This document shows, one piece after another, positions 5,923-8,459 of a stretch of DNA of 8,459 nt. Source of the DNA: Patescibacteria group bacterium. Its GTDB lineage: Bacteria > Patescibacteriota > Patescibacteriia > JAACEG01 > JAGUWE01. Position numbers and translations under genes: made by a program. The DNA is taken from the NCBI GenBank assembly GCA_020062525.1, contig JAGUWE010000069.1, positions 1-8,459 on the forward strand, given 5' to 3'. Each line of letters opens with the position of its first letter. The first letter of the stretch is position 1. A model generated the notes under the pieces. It was not told the DNA's origin, did no database searches, and worked only from the letters and a program-made list of their open reading frames with translations.

Positions 5923-6053
5923 TGTCATTCCTGCGAAACTTGTCCTCGAGAAATCGGGGAGCAGGAATCTAGTGTTTTTAACCAAATTTTTATATTAAAA
6001 ATCTGGATTCCGCATCCACCGCCGATGGCGGGATAAGCAAGTGCGGAATGACA
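5923..6053. repeat. Cloverleaf-like palindromic repeat, copy 2 (enlarged, with nested insertions)
   Basis: It has the same arms as copy 1: closing stem TGTC / GACA (5923-5926 / 6050-6053), hairpin I ATTCCTGC (5927-5934) / GCAGGAAT (5961-5968) and hairpin II ATTCCGCA (6007-6014) / TGCGGAAT (6042-6049). Each loop has grown by exactly 22 bp: loop I from 4 to 26 nt, now holding TCCTCGA-GAAA-TCGGGGA, and loop II from 5 to 27 nt, holding CCGCC-GAT-GGCGG. The spacer grew from 4 to 38 nt (5969-6006) and is itself an inverted repeat. It fills the 151-bp gap between the CCG and LUD genes. The T-run at 6054-6060 follows it on the plus strand only, where no gene is being read. Confidence 0.85.
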
Positions 6054-6064
6054 TTTTTTTATTT

Positions 6065-6796
6065 TTACTCTTTTATCAACTGGCTCATCTCTTTAACCTC
6101 AATCTCCTCACTGTTTTCCTTAAGCTGCAAATAACATAAAGGACAATTAGTGACAAGACACTCAGCGCCAATGTCTTTAGCTAAACCAATTCTTTCTTTG
6201 GCAATCTTATTCGCTAATTCCGGCCAGTTGGCTTTCACTCCTCCGCCACCACCACAGCAAAGCGCGTAACTTTTATTCCGTTCCATTTCTTTTGTTTTAA
6301 TACCTAACCCTTTTAAAACCTGACGCGGTTCATCGTAAATTCCCATCAAACGTCCTAAATGGCAGGGGTCATGATAAGTCACTCGGCTTCGCCGAGAATT
6401 TCCAATTTCCAATTTCCAATTTCCAATTGCTTTAGAATTTACCATTGTCTGAACAATGTGTTCCGCCTTAATATCCCAATTGCTATCCAAAACTTTTTGG
6501 TAATCAACGCTGAAAATTTTAAAGCAAGCTGGGCAATTGGTAATAATTTTGGCAACCGCATGTTCTTTAAAAACTTTTAAATTTTTTTCAGCCAAATTTT
6601 TAAAATCAGCGGAATAACCAGCGGCCAAGGCTGGCGAGCCGCAGCAAACTTCAAGATCCGGCAGTTCTATAAAATCAAGACCAATTTTTTGAAGTATCCT
6701 TCGATAATTTTCAGCAAGATCCTTAGCTACAAATTTTGTCAAACAACCTGGGTAGTAAAGCGTATTACCTCTAAAAAAATTTTTAAACAAAGGCAT
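6065..6796 (-). CDS. Two-CCG-domain Fe-S oxidoreductase, LutA/HdrB/GlpC-like
   Basis: CCG domains bind special iron-sulfur clusters in heterodisulfide reductase HdrB/HdrD, LutA and the GlpC/GlcF families. 243 residues, the length of LutA. Two complete motifs are visible: YPGC (C18), CCG (C51, C52), CPAC (C88, C91), and then YHDPCH (C145), CCGGGGG (C180, C181), CPLC (C218, C221). The spacings (32 and 35, then 34 and 36 residues) match CX31-39CCX33-38CXXC. The linker between the domains contains IGNWKLEIGNSRRSR (124-138), encoded by a repeat insertion (6382-6428). It lies 34 bp after the CcdA fusion gene and 151 bp before the LutB-like gene, and presumably works with the latter as an electron acceptor or donor. 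Cytosolic. The ATG at 6796 has no Shine-Dalgarno. The family is certain; whether it serves lactate or disulfide chemistry is not. Confidence 0.9.
   Translation of the reverse strand: MPLFKNFFRGNTLYYPGCLTKFVAKDLAENYRRILQKIGLDFIELPDLEVCCGSPALAAGYSADFKNLAEKNLKVFKEHAVAKIITNCPACFKIFSVDYQKVLDSNWDIKAEHIVQTMVNSKAIGNWKLEIGNSRRSRVTYHDPCHLGRLMGIYDEPRQVLKGLGIKTKEMERNKSYALCCGGGGGVKANWPELANKIAKERIGLAKDIGAECLVTNCPLCYLQLKENSEEIEVKEMSQLIKE
6382..6428 (-). repeat. Hairpin plus heptamer array inserted in frame in the CCG-domain gene
   Basis: A perfect 6-bp hairpin CTCGGC-TTC-GCCGAG (6382-6396) abuts four perfect copies of AATTTCC (6397-6424) and a partial fifth (to 6428). On the coding strand this gives the 7-residue period IGNWKLE-IGN and then SRRSR. 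It sits in the linker between the two CCG domains, just before the YHDPCH motif, where extra residues would be tolerated. Confidence 0.8.
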
Positions 6797-6806
6797 AATA
6801 CAATAA

Positions 6807-6828
6807 TTTTAAATTTTAAATTTTTAAA
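6807..6828. repeat. Short AT heptamer repeat between ccdA-like and CCG genes
   Basis: Two perfect TTTTAAA units (6807-6813, 6814-6820) followed by TTTTTAAA (6821-6828) occupy most of the 34-bp gap between the two genes. The 7-bp period matches the other loci. It leaves no room for a conventional Shine-Dalgarno upstream of ATG 6796. Confidence 0.55.
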
Positions 6829-6830
6829 AA

Positions 6831-8009
6831 CTAAATTATTCCTAAAAGCATTGCGCCGCCAAGAAGAAGCAATGCCACTCCAATTATCAATCTTAGCCAA
6901 CCGCGGTAACTTTTTCTTAGTGTCTCTAATTTTTCCGGCTGCAGTCCCTTGGCAACCAAAACCAAAATTACTAAAAGCGGCAAAACAAAAAGTAAATTAT
7001 AATATAAAAGATAAGGTATGGCGGAGAGTTTTGTTACTTTATTAGCCAATAGACTCAAAATGGCTAAATAAACACTGCCAGTGCAAGGTAATTCAAAAAG
7101 TGAAACCAAAAAACCCAAAGCCACAGCTGCTGGCAAAGTTGCTTGTTTAATATATTTTTCCAAAATTGGTTTTTTGGACTCTGGAATTTTTAAAGAGGGA
7201 CCGCGGCCTGGCCAAAAAAAATCTTTAACATTAATTAAACCGGCAACAATCGCTAAAAAAGCGGCAATTTTTACAATCAAACGGCTGAGGCCTGAAACTT
7301 TAATAATAGCAAAAAGTCCTAAGCCGGAAAAAAAATAAACCAGAAAAACTGTGCCAATGTAAATCAAACCAATCCTAAGCAGCCGTTTCTCGGCTCGAAT
7401 AACCAAAAGATAAACCAAAAGAAAAATCAAGACCGAAAAAGCGCAAGGATTAATGGAGTCGGCTAAAGCCGCTAAGGTTATGGTACCTAAAGTCAGGGAG
7501 GTTGGCGAACCACTCAACCAACCGCCCTCAGTAGAGCGATTTTTATTAATCGTTTCTGGACAAATTGGTCCGTGTTCAAGATAATATTTAATTTGCTTTT
7601 CTAAATTTTCCCGAATCGGCTCAACGCCAATAAAGGCTTGCTCCCCGATAAAAACAGCGGGGATTTTTTCTTTTTTCACTTGAAAACGCCAATAAAAATC
7701 TCTGAGTTTCTGCCGATTGGCCTCGTTATAATAAATTTCAAGTTTTTTTAACTGAACCTCCGGATATTTTTTGGCTAAATCTTTAATAAAAGGTTCTATA
7801 TCAGCACAATGAGGGCAACCCTGACCATAAAAATAATAAATGCAAATTTCTTCTGCTTTTAAACTCTCTGCCGAAGTGGTAGCAGTTGAAGTTACCTGAT
7901 TATTATTACCACAAGGCAAATCAATTTGACAGCTTTGCTCTTCGGCCAATACTTGCTTCGTTGCTATTAAAATAAAAAAGACTATCAACAAAAAATAAAA
8001 TTTTTTCAT
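6831..8009 (-). CDS. Signal peptide-thioredoxin/glutaredoxin-CcdA (DsbD-like) membrane fusion protein
   Basis: CcdA/DsbD proteins carry reducing equivalents from cytosolic thioredoxin across the membrane to extracytoplasmic thiols. 392 residues. A hydrophobic N-terminus (about 1-22, likely cleaved after VLA) exports the next domain. A thioredoxin-fold domain (about 55-150) has the active site GCPHC (C65, C68) and the cis-proline loop KIPAVF (P117). Then come six predicted membrane segments (about 171-203, 212-236, 243-262, 290-319, 329-355, 369-391) with the two CcdA-type cysteines in SINPCAF (C189) and ELPCTGSVY (C309). Extra cysteines lie at 26, 33 and 150. The start ATG is 5 bp after the stop of the preceding thioredoxin gene, so translation is probably coupled. 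Unlike DsbD, the thioredoxin domain is N-terminal. Likely a single-chain transmembrane disulfide reductant; its targets are unknown. Confidence 0.9.
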   Translation of the reverse strand: MKKFYFLLIVFFILIATKQVLAEEQSCQIDLPCGNNNQVTSTATTSAESLKAEEICIYYFYGQGCPHCADIEPFIKDLAKKYPEVQLKKLEIYYNEANRQKLRDFYWRFQVKKEKIPAVFIGEQAFIGVEPIRENLEKQIKYYLEHGPICPETINKNRSTEGGWLSGSPTSLTLGTITLAALADSINPCAFSVLIFLLVYLLVIRAEKRLLRIGLIYIGTVFLVYFFSGLGLFAIIKVSGLSRLIVKIAAFLAIVAGLINVKDFFWPGRGPSLKIPESKKPILEKYIKQATLPAAVALGFLVSLFELPCTGSVYLAILSLLANKVTKLSAIPYLLYYNLLFVLPLLVILVLVAKGLQPEKLETLRKSYRGWLRLIIGVALLLLGGAMLLGII

Positions 8010-8014
8010 AAATC

Positions 8015-8459
8015 TTATTTAACGCTCTTTCGGCGAAATAGAAAAGAAAATATTAAAATCAAAAAAATAATAACGATGATTGGCCAAAATAATTGTTGGA
8101 GATTTAAATTGATTGATTGTGGCTCAACTGGGGGTTGTTTATCAGTTAGTTTTATCTTTTCAGATGGTGAAGAACAACCCTTTTGAATACAATTTTGAAT
8201 GGCCTGGAGAAATTGTCCGTTCATACTTTCGTCATAACCAAAAATGACCTTCTCACCAATAAAAACTGCTGGTACACCCTCTGGCTCCTGATTATAAGCC
8301 CGAACCATTTCTAAATAAAGTTCTTGATTAACTGGATCCTGGGAAATCTCGTATTCATAAAGTCGTAAACTTGGATATTGACTTTTTAAACCTTCTAAAA
8401 ACGGTTTAGCTTGAGCACAATAAGGACAACCTTCACGGTAAAAAAAATAAAGATCAACC
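8015..8459 (-). CDS. Membrane-anchored thioredoxin/glutaredoxin-like protein (5' end outside window)
   Basis: The reading frame is open to the right edge of the window, so the first residues are missing and a start at 8308 would cut the domain in half. The visible 147 residues begin inside a thioredoxin fold: FFYREGCPYC (C11, C14 of the visible part), then the cis-proline loop GVPAVFIGEK (P63). A linker follows with two more cysteines (NCIQKGC) and a Pro/Gln-rich stretch. One C-terminal membrane helix (about 123-141) ends in RRKSVK, positively charged and therefore cytosolic. The catalytic domain should be outside the membrane. It is a paralogue of the thioredoxin domain of the next gene, which starts 5 bp downstream, and is probably a partner reduced by that CcdA fusion. 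A signal peptide or first helix is expected upstream but cannot be seen. Confidence 0.88.
   Translation of the reverse strand, partial: VDLYFFYREGCPYCAQAKPFLEGLKSQYPSLRLYEYEISQDPVNQELYLEMVRAYNQEPEGVPAVFIGEKVIFGYDESMNGQFLQAIQNCIQKGCSSPSEKIKLTDKQPPVEPQSINLNLQQLFWPIIVIIFLILIFSFLFRRKSVK

Noticed and set aside
5923..6053. tRNA or structured ncRNA gene, suggested by the cloverleaf shape
   Set aside because: No tRNA-like anticodon arm, T-arm consensus or CCA end. The two copies differ by palindromic insertions, which fits a dispersed repeat better.
6042..6060. Intrinsic terminator formed by hairpin II arm plus T-run
   Set aside because: The T-run follows on the plus strand, where no gene reads into it; on the minus strand it precedes the hairpin.
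6359..7338. Plus-strand open frames antisense to the CCG and CcdA genes
   Set aside because: Low-complexity antisense translations of clear genes. The repeat residues in the first come from the heptamer array.

Overview
The window looks like a piece of a bacterial chromosome from the Candidate Phyla Radiation (Patescibacteria) or a similar small-genome lineage. This is inferred from strong AT-richness, mostly absent Shine-Dalgarno sequences, many 7-bp tandem repeats and GC-rich palindromes scattered between and inside genes, and the gene types. All genes read through with the standard bacterial code. No BLAST or tree supports the phylum guess. Every gene is on the minus strand except purF.

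Positions 1-3084 hold a lower-glycolysis cluster transcribed right to left: phosphoglycerate kinase (pgk), enolase (eno) and the first 77 codons of cofactor-independent phosphoglycerate mutase (gpmI, cut by the window edge). Together they convert 1,3-bisphosphoglycerate to phosphoenolpyruvate. The gaps between them are filled with heptamer arrays and one cloverleaf-shaped palindrome. pgk carries a 63-bp palindrome-bearing insertion inside its reading frame. It probably starts from an extended -10 promoter that sits directly on its start codon.

Positions 3085-4660 hold a single plus-strand gene, purF (amidophosphoribosyltransferase, iron-sulfur type), divergent from pgk. It has its own clear promoter, the only strong Shine-Dalgarno of the window, and a hairpin terminator shared with the converging gene on its right. 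Two residues that are normally conserved in its glutamine and PRPP sites are changed.

Positions 4732-8459 hold a minus-strand redox cluster. In order of transcription it encodes a membrane-anchored thioredoxin-like protein (5' end outside the window), a signal peptide-thioredoxin-CcdA fusion, a two-CCG-domain protein (LutA/HdrB type) and a LUD-domain protein with two [4Fe-4S] clusters (LutB-like, shortened). The first two genes are 5 bp apart. The last two are separated by a second, enlarged copy of the cloverleaf palindrome. The likely theme is passing electrons between a cytosolic iron-sulfur module and extracytoplasmic dithiols through CcdA; that link is inference.

The most unusual aspect is the repeat biology. 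Palindromes and heptamer arrays occur between genes, nested inside one another (two 22-bp insertions exactly in the two hairpin loops of one element), and in frame inside pgk and the CCG-domain gene, much as Rickettsia palindromic elements do. No gene-free stretch exceeds 300 bases.
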